A stretch of DNA of 48,499 nt from Leptolyngbya sp. DLM2.Bin15 (GCA_007694125.1 RECH01000287.1:1-48499); one strand, 5' to 3'. Positions 17,809 to 26,808 are shown, counted from the stretch's first letter. The notes: generated by a model from the sequence alone, not told the origin. Numbers and translations: made by a program.

Positions 17809-18003
17809 ATGAATACTTGTCCCTGTTGCTCTGAACCACTTCTCCGTCATGCTCGCCGAGGTGGCGTCTACTGGTTTTGCCCGCACTGCCGCCAAGAAAT
17901 GCCCAACCTCGCCTCTGTTGTTATGGGCTATCACCACTCCGTTGAGATCATGTCTGTTTCCACGTCCCTACCACTGCCGACCGAACTCGTTGAAGCCTGC
18001 TAA
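17809..18003 (+). CDS. Small zinc-ribbon protein (64 aa)
   Basis: The protein starts MNTCPCCSEPLLRHARRGG and has two Cys pairs, Cys4/Cys7 and Cys24/Cys27 (WFCPHCRQEMP), 16 residues apart, so it should bind one zinc. Similar small proteins with the same start occur in many cyanobacteria as far as I recall; no function is known to me. I chose the ATG at 17809, with GAAAGG about 13 bases upstream, rather than an in-frame GTG at 17761. The C-terminal 30 residues carry no motif. It stands alone, with long spacers on both sides. Confidence 0.75.
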   Translation: MNTCPCCSEPLLRHARRGGVYWFCPHCRQEMPNLASVVMGYHHSVEIMSVSTSLPLPTELVEAC

Positions 18004-18327
18004 AACCTTTCTAGCCTGCTACGCAACGACCGCATCATGAGTCCTGCAGCCCATTGAGTTCATCCTGTTGAAACCACTATCCAACCCTTAACTACAGCAT
18101 TTCTGATCACCATTCCTGGGTATCTGAAACCCGCATTCTCAAGGAACGAGTCATCCCTTGCATGGCGATCGCCACCCGAACTATTGGCCCTTCCCCTGAT
18201 TCACCGATGCCCATGGACTAACCTGCGCAAGACTCTACCCATCTACGCTGAGAATGGCCCTTGAACGATCTAAGCTATTCCCCCGGACTCTAGCCCCTCT
18301 TCCCACCCTGGAATGAGGGGTTTGCCG

Positions 18328-18344
18328 TAGGGTAGATCTCCCCA
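18328..18344 (+). repeat. 17-bp direct repeat, copy 1
   Basis: TAGGGTAGATCTCCCCA, identical to 18403-18419. The inner GGTAGATCTCC is close to palindromic (GGAGATCTACC on the other strand), so a protein-binding site is possible. Confidence 0.7.
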
Positions 18345-18402
18345 GCCTCAGATATGGAGACCGATAGCAGCCCCTTCAACCATCCTTGCCCACAGGTTTA
18401 CC

Positions 18403-18419
18403 TAGGGTAGATCTCCCCA
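18403..18419 (+). repeat. 17-bp direct repeat, copy 2
   Basis: An exact second copy of TAGGGTAGATCTCCCCA, about 85-100 bp upstream of the Nudix start codon. Both copies follow short C/T-rich stretches. Confidence 0.7.
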
Positions 18420-18501
18420 ATTGACAACCCGCCACAAGGACTACGACGATTCCTGAGGGTTTGAGATAAGATGCTCGTGATATAGGTTGGGCAAGCCATG
18501 G

Positions 18502-19044
18502 ATGGAAGCAACAAAATCTTCAACACCGTCTCCCTTGATGCGATATTGTCCCGCCTGCGGACAACCGACCTTTGCACCCAATTCGCCCAAGTCCTATCAC
18601 TGCTCTAGCTGTGAGTTTGTGCTCTTTTTAAATCCATCGGCGGCGGTGGCTGTCATTGTTGAGTGCGATCGCCACCTGCTGATGGCGGTGCGCGGGGCCG
18701 CGCCGGGCCAAGGCATGCTGGATCTTCCCGGCGGCTTTGTAGATCCCCAGGAAACAGCAGAGCAGGCCCTAGCGCGGGAACTCCAGGAAGAATTAGGGCT
18801 CACTGGCGTTCAACCTAGGTATTTTGCGTCTTTTCCCAATGTCTATCCCTATCGAGGGATTGTGTATCAAACTACTGATTTGATTTACACCCTAGCCTTG
18901 AGCGATCGCCCCTACCTAGAGGCCGCGGATGATGTGGCCCAGGTGGCATGGATCCACCGCGATGCATTGGTGATGGACCAGATTGCCTTTCCTTCCATTC
19001 GCCAAGCTGTGGGGGCATACCTCAAGCAGGCTTGTCCAGTCTAA
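18502..19044 (+). CDS. Nudix hydrolase with N-terminal zinc ribbon
   Basis: A protein of about 180 residues. A zinc ribbon (RYCPACGQP ... HCSSCEF; four Cys near 16, 19, 34 and 37) precedes a Nudix domain. The Nudix box fits G-x5-E-x7-RELQEELGL exactly, at about residues 78-100. Nudix enzymes cleave nucleoside diphosphates linked to another group; NAD-type pyrophosphatases (NudC) share the zinc ribbon, but this protein is shorter than NudC, so the substrate is open. The ATG giving MEATKSS is preferred to an upstream TTG at 18487; neither has a strong ribosome site. Its 3' end overlaps the convergent redoxin gene by 23 bp. Confidence 0.85.
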   Translation: MEATKSSTPSPLMRYCPACGQPTFAPNSPKSYHCSSCEFVLFLNPSAAVAVIVECDRHLLMAVRGAAPGQGMLDLPGGFVDPQETAEQALARELQEELGLTGVQPRYFASFPNVYPYRGIVYQTTDLIYTLALSDRPYLEAADDVAQVAWIHRDALVMDQIAFPSIRQAVGAYLKQACPV

Positions 19045-19606
19045 GGGCGATCGCCTGCTGGAGACGCTCGATACTGGCATTGGGCTCTAAGAAAGAAAAT
19101 AAATGACGAAAGAGCAACCGCCCTTGGCGATCGATCAAAAACTGGGCGGGTAGGGGAGCGCCTAGCGCTTGCCCCACGTGGTAGGCCCGAAAAACGCGAC
19201 AGCCTGGATCGCTCAATAGCGGCATGGTTAACCCCAAATCCTGCTGTACCTGCTGGCTTTGCTGTGGATCGGTGCTGGTGATCATCAACAGGGCCACCCC
19301 TTGGCGAGCCCAGGCTTCGGCTACCTGATTCACCGCCACGATATGGGGGAAACAGAGAGGGCAGTATTGTTTTTCGGTAAAAATGCGCGTGAAGTAGAGC
19401 AGCGTTAGGCGATGGGGAGCCTCTGCGGGGGCTTGGTGGGTATAGTCGGCTAAGCGCAGGGTGCGATCGCTGCCTGCTTCGGGCAATTCAAACGGCGGCA
19501 CCAAACTGCCAACCTGGATGCGGTTAGCTGCGGGCAACGGCAGCAGGTTCTTGAAAAATCGACGGTTGACTAACCCACGAAAGTCTGTAGACGTCAGCAG
19601 CGCCAT
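19022..19606 (-). CDS. Redoxin/AhpC-TSA-like thioredoxin-fold protein
   Basis: About 194 residues beginning MALLTSTDFRGLVNRRFFKN, a start seen in cyanobacterial redoxins. A thioredoxin fold follows, with a Cys pair Cys82/Cys85 in KQYCPLCFP and a typical AhpC/TSA tail (LPAQFLIDRQGRLLFRHLF). The Cys-x2-Cys placement differs from the FTFVCPTE site of the neighbouring 2-Cys peroxiredoxin. It may be a thiol oxidoreductase or an atypical peroxiredoxin; the electron donor is unknown. A GTG at 19618 is an alternative start. Its 3' end overlaps the Nudix gene by 23 bp on the other strand. Confidence 0.8.
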   Translation of the reverse strand: MALLTSTDFRGLVNRRFFKNLLPLPAANRIQVGSLVPPFELPEAGSDRTLRLADYTHQAPAEAPHRLTLLYFTRIFTEKQYCPLCFPHIVAVNQVAEAWARQGVALLMITSTDPQQSQQVQQDLGLTMPLLSDPGCRVFRAYHVGQALGAPLPAQFLIDRQGRLLFRHLFSFLEPNASIERLQQAIALRLDKPA

Positions 19607-19729
19607 AGGGATAACCACCCAAAAAATATCCTCTCCCTCACCCTAGCGCACCTTGCATACCCTAGGGCAGCAGCAACGGTTGGGAAAGGCAGAGGAAGAA
19701 TGCGTACAGCGTCAAACCCATGGGGTAGA

Positions 19730-20326
19730 CTACACAGCGGCGAAGAATTCCTTCGATTTCACCGGATCCGGCGTCATGGTTTTTTCGCCCGGCTGCCAGC
19801 CTGCAGGGCAGACTTCATCAGGATGGCTTTGCACATATTGAATGGCTTGGAGCGTCCGTAGGGTTTCGTCTACGCTGCGACCAAAGGATAGGTTGTTGAT
19901 GGTGGAGTGCTGAATCACACCGTCTTTATCGATGAGAAACAGACCTCGCAACGCCACACCAGCATCCGGCTCTAGGACGTTGTAGGCCAGGCTGATTTCC
20001 TTCTTAATATCAGAAACCAGCGGATAGTTGAGGTCACCTACGCCCCCGGCTTTGCGATCGCTCTGAATCCAGGCGAGGTGCGAAAATTCGCTATCCACCG
20101 AGACGCCAAGAACTTCCGTGTTGAGCGTCTTGAACTCATCGTAGCGATCGCTGAAAGCCGTGATTTCAGTCGGACAGACAAAGGTAAAGTCTAGGGGATA
20201 GAAAAACAAAACAACGTATTTCCCCTTGTAATCGGAAAGTTTAATGGTCTTAAACTCTTGATCGATTACGGCTGTTGCGGTGAAGTCCGGTGCCGGCTGA
20301 CCAACTCGAAGGCATCCTTCCGTCAT
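19730..20326 (-). CDS. 2-Cys peroxiredoxin
   Basis: A 198-residue typical 2-Cys peroxiredoxin that reduces hydrogen peroxide and organic peroxides using thioredoxin-type donors. The peroxidatic Cys51 lies in [13 protein letters not shown] and the resolving Cys173 in [13 protein letters not shown] segment in place of GGLG and a C-terminal EFF rather than YF resemble the peroxide-sensitive type. It is the standard cytosolic cyanobacterial/chloroplast form. A redoxin gene lies 124 bp downstream on the same strand; the amidohydrolase gene is divergent. Confidence 0.95.
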   Translation of the reverse strand: MTEGCLRVGQPAPDFTATAVIDQEFKTIKLSDYKGKYVVLFFYPLDFTFVCPTEITAFSDRYDEFKTLNTEVLGVSVDSEFSHLAWIQSDRKAGGVGDLNYPLVSDIKKEISLAYNVLEPDAGVALRGLFLIDKDGVIQHSTINNLSFGRSVDETLRTLQAIQYVQSHPDEVCPAGWQPGEKTMTPDPVKSKEFFAAV

Positions 20327-20661
20327 ATCGTTAATCTCCTTGAATCTGAACGTGCATCATCGCTTGCTAAACAGGACTGCCAGACTGCGCTTTCATCCTA
20401 ACAATCCCAACACTGAGACGGCTCCCCAGAACCTTGGCGATCGCCCCGGTAGACCACGACGCAAACGTTACGAACCGTTACAAATATATCATAGTCATAA
20501 CGATTTTGAGTAAAGCCTAGGCGCGCTCGATCCGAGGGAGACCTCAGCCATCCCTTCAGGGATGTCATAGCAGGAAACCCTGACGTGAAAAGGATTAGGC
20601 CAAAGACTCAAGCGTTTGTTAGCGTTGTATCTTGTATCCATATACCCGCATCTAGAAGCCT
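20327..20661. other. Divergent peroxiredoxin-amidohydrolase promoter region
   Basis: This 335-bp spacer has an AT-rich TATATCAT segment around 20487 suitable for a minus-strand peroxiredoxin promoter. A hairpin CATCCCT-TC-AGGGATG sits at 20549-20564, upstream of the amidohydrolase. No gene is visible. Confidence 0.45.
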
Positions 20662-22074
20662 GTGAACTTTACGATTCAGAATGTTCTCATCCTTGATGGC
20701 CCAGGATATCAAACGGTTGATGTTCAGGTCGCCGTATCTGACGAGGGCGCATCTTCCATTGTGGCGATCGCTCCTAATCTTGAACCCATGGGCAGGCTGA
20801 TTGATGGCCGACACAAACTGTTGTTGCCTGGGTTTGTCAACGCCCACACCCATTCCTCGGAGATGTGGCAGCGGGGTATTATCCCACCCTACCCCCTAGA
20901 ACTGTGGATTGCTGAACTTTATGAATTTACGCCCCTCAAGCCACACCAAATCTACCTGAGCGCCCTAGGTACCGCCGTTGAAACCCTGCTCTCCGGCGGC
21001 ACCACCGTGGTCGATCACTTGGTGATTATTCCAGGGCTGGAGAAAGAATCCGTCAAGGCTGCCATTCAAGGCTATCGGGAGGCCGGCATTCGCGCCTTCG
21101 TCGGCCCTCTGATCCAAGATGAGGCCCTCGGGGCTAGCTTGCCCACCGGCGGCACATCGGTAGACCTTGCACCGCACTACCACGGCACACCTGAGCTGCT
21201 GCAACTGATGGAAGAACTGGTGCAAGACTACCATCGCCCCGAGGAGGGCATCCACATCATGACCGCCCCCACCGGGCCGCAGCTCTGCTCCGATGCTCTA
21301 TTTGAAGGGTGCGCAGACCTCAGCGATCGCTACCAGCTTTGTCGCCATACCCACCTCCTGGAAACCCGCGCCCAAAACATGCTAGCCCATGAGAAATATG
21401 GCTGCAGCGTCGTCAAGCATCTGCAAGATGTGGGGTTCTTGGGCGATCGCACCTCCCTGGCCCACTGTGTATGGCTTGAGGATGAAGACATTCAGCACCT
21501 AGTTGACACTCGATCCACCGTGGTTCATAACCCCTTAAGCAACCTACGCTTGGGTAGTGGTATTGCCCCAGTGTTGAAATACCGCCAAGCCGGCGTTAAT
21601 GTCACCTTCGGCTGCGATGGTTCTGCCAGCAATGACTCCCAAGATCTCCTCGAAGCCATCAAAATCGGCACCATCCTACACAACCCCACCGATTTAGACT
21701 ATCGCCATTGGATCACCCCCAGGGAAGCGATCGCCATGGCCTCCCTCGGCGGCGCAACCGGTCTGGCCCTGCAGGACCAGATCGGCTCCCTAGAGGTGGG
21801 CAAGCAAGCAGATTTTGTGCTCTATGACCTCACCAGCCTGTCCTTGCTGCCCCGCACCGATCCGGCAGGGCTATTGATTTTAGGACGACCCACCCAAGCC
21901 GTGGATAGTGTCTGGGTGAATGGACGGCAGGTGGTGGCTGATGGACAACCCACCCAGGTCAACGTCAAAACTCTACGGCAAGATCTGTTCGACCACAGCG
22001 AGTGGGCCACCAACCGCACCTCAACCATGGCCAGCGAGTTTGAAATCCGCTACCGAGCTGTGATGGGTCTTTGA
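20662..22074 (+). CDS. Amidohydrolase (TrzA/AtzA, SAH deaminase-like)
   Basis: A 470-residue metal-dependent hydrolase of the chlorohydrolase/deaminase branch. Metal ligands are visible as His62 and His64 (NAHTHSSEMW), the HTHLLETR histidine, a further His in AHCVWLED, and Asp in GCDGSASND. The C-terminal small domain ends with VWVNGRQVVADGQPT, typical of this family. Substrates in the branch include S-adenosylhomocysteine, 5'-methylthioadenosine, guanine and triazines; the sequence does not decide. The start is GTG. A strong palindrome follows the stop. Confidence 0.87.
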   Translation: MNFTIQNVLILDGPGYQTVDVQVAVSDEGASSIVAIAPNLEPMGRLIDGRHKLLLPGFVNAHTHSSEMWQRGIIPPYPLELWIAELYEFTPLKPHQIYLSALGTAVETLLSGGTTVVDHLVIIPGLEKESVKAAIQGYREAGIRAFVGPLIQDEALGASLPTGGTSVDLAPHYHGTPELLQLMEELVQDYHRPEEGIHIMTAPTGPQLCSDALFEGCADLSDRYQLCRHTHLLETRAQNMLAHEKYGCSVVKHLQDVGFLGDRTSLAHCVWLEDEDIQHLVDTRSTVVHNPLSNLRLGSGIAPVLKYRQAGVNVTFGCDGSASNDSQDLLEAIKIGTILHNPTDLDYRHWITPREAIAMASLGGATGLALQDQIGSLEVGKQADFVLYDLTSLSLLPRTDPAGLLILGRPTQAVDSVWVNGRQVVADGQPTQVNVKTLRQDLFDHSEWATNRTSTMASEFEIRYRAVMGL

Positions 22075-22096
22075 CGAGGTTTCAGCCGTGGCGGTA

Positions 22097-22115
22097 GGGC
22101 GGGCATTGCCCGCCC
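22097..22115. terminator. GC-rich palindrome between convergent genes
   Basis: GGGCGGGCATTGCCCGCCC has 9-bp perfect arms around one base. It lies 22 bp past the amidohydrolase stop, between two convergent genes, so it can act as a bidirectional stop. It lacks a clear T-run. Related GGCGGGCAATGCC sequence recurs near 28005, so it may also be a mobile palindromic repeat. Confidence 0.55.
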
Positions 22116-22194
22116 AGGACTTCACGTTGATTGAGAAATGTCTGTAAACATCGATAACCATCAATACCTAGATGATGGGAGCTACTGAGGCGGC

Positions 22195-22827
22195 TCACGG
22201 AATCACCGTCACCGGCATTCCTGGATACACGCTGGCATAAAGGGCTTCCACATCGTCATTGTGCATCCGCAAGCATCCGTGGGACACGGCTTCACCAATC
22301 AAGTCAGCTTCATTGGTGCCATGGAATCCAAAAGCATTTCTGTCTTCGCGCCAAAACTCAATCCAGCGGGTGCCAATAGGGCTGTCTGGGCCTGGCTCAA
22401 TCACCTCTCTGGTAATCGGATGCCGCCATGTGGGATTTTCCACCATGCGGGTCACGTAAAACTCTCCAGAGGGCGTCTCCCAGCCATCTTGGCCAATAGC
22501 CACCGGGTAGGTCGCCAGCACCTCATCCCCCATTTGCAAACGCACCTGGCGATCGCTGAGGCTAACCACCAAAAACTTGGGCAGGTGACGAGCAGCCATG
22601 GCGACCATCTCGTCTGATGAACTCACTTGGGCTGGAGCAGCGAGGGGGGGCTGCAGCATGGAGCGCAGAGCGTCTTGGGCAGTTTTGATCCGCGAAGGGG
22701 AGGAGGAGACAGTGGCGTCACCATTAGCAACCGGGTTAGACCGAGCTTCATCTTGCCCCTGAGATGCCATCAAAAATCCGGCTCCAGCAAAGCACAGCAG
22801 CATAGCGATGGTTCGATTACTGATCAT
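22195..22827 (-). CDS. L,D-transpeptidase (YkuD domain)
   Basis: A 210-residue secreted enzyme that forms 3-3 cross-links in peptidoglycan or anchors proteins to it. A hydrophobic N-terminal stretch (about 7-22) is a signal peptide or membrane anchor. The YkuD domain covers the second half, with TPSGEFYVTRM and the catalytic motif HGTN...SHGCLRM (Cys185, His183, His169). There is no LysM domain. Residues 25-75 are a linker. The gene is convergent with the amidohydrolase; other wall enzymes lie 6-10 kb away. Confidence 0.92.
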   Translation of the reverse strand: MISNRTIAMLLCFAGAGFLMASQGQDEARSNPVANGDATVSSSPSRIKTAQDALRSMLQPPLAAPAQVSSSDEMVAMAARHLPKFLVVSLSDRQVRLQMGDEVLATYPVAIGQDGWETPSGEFYVTRMVENPTWRHPITREVIEPGPDSPIGTRWIEFWREDRNAFGFHGTNEADLIGEAVSHGCLRMHNDDVEALYASVYPGMPVTVIP

Positions 22828-23167
22828 GGCTCAGATCTCATGCAGCAAATGGTCATCTGTCAGCAAATGGTCATCTATTCAAGACAATCATCCTGTCCTA
22901 GACTATCTCAATCCTACTAGCTGACAGGAAACGTTAGGGATCATCCATCGGGAACCTTAGGGGCGATCGCTGCGTCTTCAAGCCACATCGTGGGCTGAAA
23001 CCCTTGGTAAACCCTATAGACGTCCAAAAAGTCCCCAAATAAAAACCCCCGAGCCTACTGGACCGGGAGCTGGAGTTCCTGAAAATCGTCACTGCATTTA
23101 ATGATAGCGATCGCTGCAAATGTTACAAGAGGGGTCTCACCCATCATTTGCAAAATTACGCCTGCCC
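22828..23167. other. gltA-L,D-transpeptidase spacer
   Basis: This 340-bp spacer holds the gltA terminator (23041-23069) and presumably the L,D-transpeptidase promoter. CAGCAAATGGTCATCT occurs twice close together (about 22844-22875), a small tandem duplication. No gene is seen. Confidence 0.5.
23041..23069 (-). terminator. Likely intrinsic terminator of gltA
   Basis: On the minus strand CTCCCG pairs with CGGGGG (one G-T pair) and is followed by TTTTTATTT. It lies about 100 bp past the gltA stop. The loop of 17 bases is long. Confidence 0.6.
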
Positions 23168-24349
23168 TTACTCAGTGATCAACCCTGTTAACTGGTCTTG
23201 ATCGTTGGCATTGGGTCGTTCACCTATGGGAATATACGGTTCGCCATGGGTGCCGGTATAGATTTGAGTGGGGCGAAAAATGCGGTTTTCACTGAGTTGT
23301 TCTTTCCAGTGCGCTAACCAACCAGCCACACGGGCGATCGCGAAAATGGGCGTAAACAAATCCGTAGGAATGCCTAGCTTCCGATAGACCAACCCAGAGT
23401 AAAAGTCTACATTTGGGTAAATTCCCTTATGCCCGAGGCGATCGGATACCACCCGCTCTAGTTCAAGGGCTACATCGTAATATTCATCCGCCCCAAACTT
23501 TTCAAACAACTGCTCCGCCAAGCTCTGCAAAATAGTGGCCCTTGGATCCTTCACCTTATACACCCGGTGACCAAAGCCCATAATCTTCGTTTTCTGCGCA
23601 ATGCAGCCATCGAGATAGGGCACCACATTATCCACCGAGCCAATTTCCTCCAGCATGGTGATCACCTCCTCATTGGCTCCACCATGGAGAGGGCCAGCCA
23701 AGGTACCCACGGCTGATGCCACTACCGCATAGGGGTCGGTGAGGGTAGACGCCGTCACCATGGCGGAGAAGGTGGACGCATTGATCGTGTGCTCTGCATG
23801 GAGCGTTAGACACACATCAAACACACGAGCTGCTAACGGATCCGGCTCTCGCTCATTGAGCATGTAGAGAAAGTTGGCAGCATAGTCGAGATCATCTCGG
23901 GGCTGCACCGGGTCATTTCCCTTACGCATGAGCTGAAACGCCGCCACCATGGTGGGTAGCTTCGCCAACAGTCGCACCACCGCCGCGCGGATATAGGCAG
24001 GGTCATCGAGGGCCCGTCGGGAATAGAACAAGCCTAAAGCCGCCGCACAGGCCTGCAGAGCATCCATGGGATGACCGCTTTCGGGAAAACACTTCATCAT
24101 GTCGCGGATACGGTACTTGAGGCGACGATGGTAGCGAATTTCCCGTTCAAAATCCGTCAGTTCTTCTTGGCTGGGTAGGGTTCCCCAAATGAGCAGGTAG
24201 GCCGTCTCTAGGAAACTACCATGCTTGGCTAACTCTTCAATCTGAATGCCACGGTACTCTAAGATGCCCTGGTGCCCATCCACAAAGCTAATGCTGGACT
24301 GCTTCGCAGGAATTCCTTCTAAACCTGGCTTGTATTCGCAAACCGTCAT
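23168..24349 (-). CDS. gltA: Citrate synthase
   Basis: A 393-residue enzyme condensing acetyl-CoA and oxaloacetate to citrate, the entry to the oxidative branch that supplies 2-oxoglutarate for nitrogen assimilation. Catalytic elements are present: HAEHTINAST, GPLHGGANE, GFGHRVYK and the Asp in PNVDFYSG. I chose the ATG giving MTVCEYKPGLEGIPA, the usual start; an upstream in-frame ATG at 24427 adds 26 residues that look non-coding. A divergent-looking TnpB-tail-like segment lies just upstream. Confidence 0.96.
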   Translation of the reverse strand: MTVCEYKPGLEGIPAKQSSISFVDGHQGILEYRGIQIEELAKHGSFLETAYLLIWGTLPSQEELTDFEREIRYHRRLKYRIRDMMKCFPESGHPMDALQACAAALGLFYSRRALDDPAYIRAAVVRLLAKLPTMVAAFQLMRKGNDPVQPRDDLDYAANFLYMLNEREPDPLAARVFDVCLTLHAEHTINASTFSAMVTASTLTDPYAVVASAVGTLAGPLHGGANEEVITMLEEIGSVDNVVPYLDGCIAQKTKIMGFGHRVYKVKDPRATILQSLAEQLFEKFGADEYYDVALELERVVSDRLGHKGIYPNVDFYSGLVYRKLGIPTDLFTPIFAIARVAGWLAHWKEQLSENRIFRPTQIYTGTHGEPYIPIGERPNANDQDQLTGLITE

Positions 24350-25011
24350 GACTTTACTACTCGCCAAAGTAAACAATGTGACATTGTCCAGACAGCACCC
24401 CGGAGGGGTACAGTACTGGCTTCCCAAGATCGCTCCTGAGAGTTTCCTGCTTCATCCGCCCTCCCAAGAATGGTGCCATTCCCGGCAAAGGATACGTCCA
24501 CAGGCATCTTGACCATGTGTCCCACGGCTGACTTGCACGGTTGATGTCTTCCCCGAACTTCAGGAGTGGGGATTCTCAACAGCCGGTCTGTTTGTTCTGG
24601 TTCATCCACACCCCTGAGACCAACAGGTTGCCCCATGTCGCCAGCGGTGTTCATGTCCCTAGACCTGTAACTCGGTGATCGGGATGCAACGGGTTACGCA
24701 ACTGTTTCTATGGTTCAGCTTCTATGGTTCAGCCATTTTCCATGCCTAGCAGCCCCCATATCAGACGCAAACTCCTTTGCCCAGACATCTGGCGATCGCT
24801 GATTGCGGAAAAGCTTCCACCTAGACTGACATAAGTCTAAAGTGTGATTCTGTCAGCAGTGACTCAATCTTGATTATTATCGCACCTCCCTCGATCGGGT
24901 TGAATCCACCCTTGCTCTGGATTGGATCACCCTGTGATGCTGCTCATGACGATGGGGGCAGATCTCCCATGGCCTTCATCCATCAGACTAGAACTGCCAT
25001 AAAACCCACGC
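24350..25011. other. gltA upstream region with possible IS remnant
   Basis: This 662-bp spacer holds the gltA promoter and the ORF fragment described separately. Between about 24700 and 24730 TATGGTTCAGC occurs twice in a row. The part from 24840 to 24890 is AT-rich. No complete gene is seen. Confidence 0.45.
24410..24700 (-). pseudogene. Possible remnant of a TnpB-like tail (weak)
   Basis: An open minus-strand frame reads YRSRDMNTAGDMGQPVG and continues through EPEQTDRLLRIPTPEVRG to DEAGNSQER. The RD.N.A arrangement followed by such a tail resembles the C-terminus of IS605-type TnpB proteins, where DRDLNAA is common. Nothing of the rest of TnpB, no TnpA and no clear ends are visible. The resemblance is by eye only and may be chance. 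Confidence 0.22.
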
Positions 25012-25236
25012 TCAGGAACAGCTAGGGGTGCAATCGTCAGCCCCTGGAGCCGTTTCTAGCCAACTAAAAATTCGATCGAGCTGCTCCAAGGTCACCAACC
25101 CATATTGCCAGAGCACCATGGGCAGCAAATGTGGCGTTTGCCCTTCCGGATGGCGGAGAGCCGTGGCGATGGAGTTGTGTGGAATGCGGAGTTCTTGCTG
25201 CAAGAACTCAATTAGGCGCATTTGGAGACTTGACAT
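25012..25236 (-). CDS. DUF2949 family protein
   Basis: A 74-residue cyanobacterial protein of unknown function. Recognisable features are LIEFLQQELRIPHNSIATAL and LLPMVLWQYGLVTLEQLDRIFSWLE, the DUF2949 pattern as I know it. It is all-helical by appearance, with no membrane segment and no cysteine cluster. It lies alone on the minus strand upstream of gltA and about 200 bp downstream of the alpha/beta hydrolase. Confidence 0.8.
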   Translation of the reverse strand: MSSLQMRLIEFLQQELRIPHNSIATALRHPEGQTPHLLPMVLWQYGLVTLEQLDRIFSWLETAPGADDCTPSCS

Positions 25237-25441
25237 GGGCCTTGTAGACGCGGTATGCGTGCCAGTATACGCGCCCGTTTCCCAAAGATCATCCGAAACA
25301 CATTTTTTAAAAAGAGTTAGACGCCTCTTGCCAAGCCACTTTGAGGGCTTTAGCAGCTCTCATAACTGTTATAAATCCCTATAATTTGTCACCCTTCAGA
25401 ACATTGTTACAGGTATAGACTGGCCAACCATCAAGCCATCG

Positions 25442-26356
25442 TTACACAGAGGGGGCGATCGCCTGTTTCTGGCTGATCCAATCGTGCAGCAGCGGAGCGA
25501 TCACCTCCGGCACTTCATCCTGGGGACAGTGCCCCGCCTGCTCTAGAGGAATGAAGGCATCCACACAGTCAAACTCAGCCAGCCGTCGCCCTAGATCAAT
25601 GGGCTCCCAAGGATCTGCAACCCCCCAGAGGATCAGCGCTGGGCAGGGCAAGATCGCCAGGAGATCCTCCGGCAGCGGCCCCTGGGAATAGCGGGTAAAG
25701 GCCAGGAACACATCCGCAGCTCCTACATCGGCCGCTGGGGTCATCAGCATGGTCACCAAGTCATCGGTGACGGCTGCCGGTTGGGCATAGGCCTGCAGCA
25801 AAATCCGGCGAACCGTCTTGGGCTTGGCGATCGCTTGGAAGAACTGCCGCCCCAGCCATTGGACACCCAACATGCTCTGCATCATGCCCGCCCCCGTGCG
25901 TCGGAACCAAGGCAGCGTGCTGCGATAGCGATCGTGCAGGAGCCGCAGGGAACAGTTGATCAACGCCACGCCACGCACCCAGTCGGGATAATCCACCGCT
26001 GTTTGCATAGCCACCACACAGCCAATGGAATTGCCCACCACCGTTGCAGGAGCCTGCACCACCTCCCGGCAAAAGTCGCCCACGAGGGCTCCCCAGGTCT
26101 CAAAGGTATAGGCGATCGCCTCCCCAGGTGCGGGTTTGGCAGAGGCTCCAAATCCCAGAAGATCCAAGGCATAGACCTGGTAGCGGTCTGCTAGTAATGG
26201 CATGAGTTTGCGCCAGTGTCCCCAGGACGCTCCAAAGCCGTGAACAAGGACGATGGCCGGCCCCTGGCTCCCCTCTTGGACGTAGGTAATGGGGTAGGTG
26301 CGCCAGGTCCAAGTGTGAACCATAGTTGGGGCAGAAGTTGGAGGAAGAGTGGTCAT
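25442..26356 (-). CDS. Alpha/beta-fold hydrolase
   Basis: A 304-residue hydrolase with the oxyanion segment VHGFGASWGHW, the nucleophile elbow GNSIG (Ser110), an acid in WGVADPWEP (about Asp246) and the catalytic His276 in QAGHCPQDE. The lid region is at about 140-210. Such proteins in cyanobacteria and chloroplasts include pheophytinase-like enzymes and esterases; the substrate cannot be told. It is monocistronic by spacing. Confidence 0.88.
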   Translation of the reverse strand: MTTLPPTSAPTMVHTWTWRTYPITYVQEGSQGPAIVLVHGFGASWGHWRKLMPLLADRYQVYALDLLGFGASAKPAPGEAIAYTFETWGALVGDFCREVVQAPATVVGNSIGCVVAMQTAVDYPDWVRGVALINCSLRLLHDRYRSTLPWFRRTGAGMMQSMLGVQWLGRQFFQAIAKPKTVRRILLQAYAQPAAVTDDLVTMLMTPAADVGAADVFLAFTRYSQGPLPEDLLAILPCPALILWGVADPWEPIDLGRRLAEFDCVDAFIPLEQAGHCPQDEVPEVIAPLLHDWISQKQAIAPSV

Positions 26357-26808
26357 GGGTGGAGTAAAAGGCGATGGATCTAGTTCTAGTATTACAAATT
26401 ATGAAGCAAGCATCTTGGCTTAAGAAGAGGCGATCGCTGCAGGAAGCCGGGGAACTCAGCCAAGACATGCAGATCTCGTCGTCACCCATGACTGAACGAT
26501 TAGACCCAGATAGCCTCAGCAATTAAATACCGTCGATGGTGCGGCAGGGTGTCATTGCACTTCCGCCCATCCCCACCAGAATCCGAAGCAGGAATGGTAT
26601 AAATGATGTTAGAAATATTAAGCAATGCAACTACAACCCGTGGCGCGATCGCAGACCAATCCTCACGCACTGGATCGATGCTCGGGCCATTGCATTGACA
26701 TCCATTCCGATGAAAGGTCGGATCATCCTGCTCATTTGCCAAACGGTAGAAGGATGATCAACGGCATTCGGTTGTCCCACTTGGAAGTAGAACGAGAGGT
26801 TTAGCTCT
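26357..26808. other. Divergent hydrolase-clpS promoter region
   Basis: A 452-bp spacer between divergent genes. Two overlapping ORFs on opposite strands (26500-26742 and 26536-26757) show no domain and are probably chance. A GAGAGG precedes the clpS GTG by about ten bases. Confidence 0.45.

Larger units (their letters stand above)
18004..18486. other. Spacer with a 17-bp direct repeat
   Basis: This 483-bp spacer has no ORF I trust. TAGGGTAGATCTCCCCA occurs exactly twice, at 18328-18344 and 18403-18419 (75 bp apart), upstream of the Nudix gene. Confidence 0.6.

Noticed and set aside
26500-26757. Overlapping ORFs on both strands before clpS
   Set aside because: They are mutually exclusive, lack domains and sit in a divergent promoter region.
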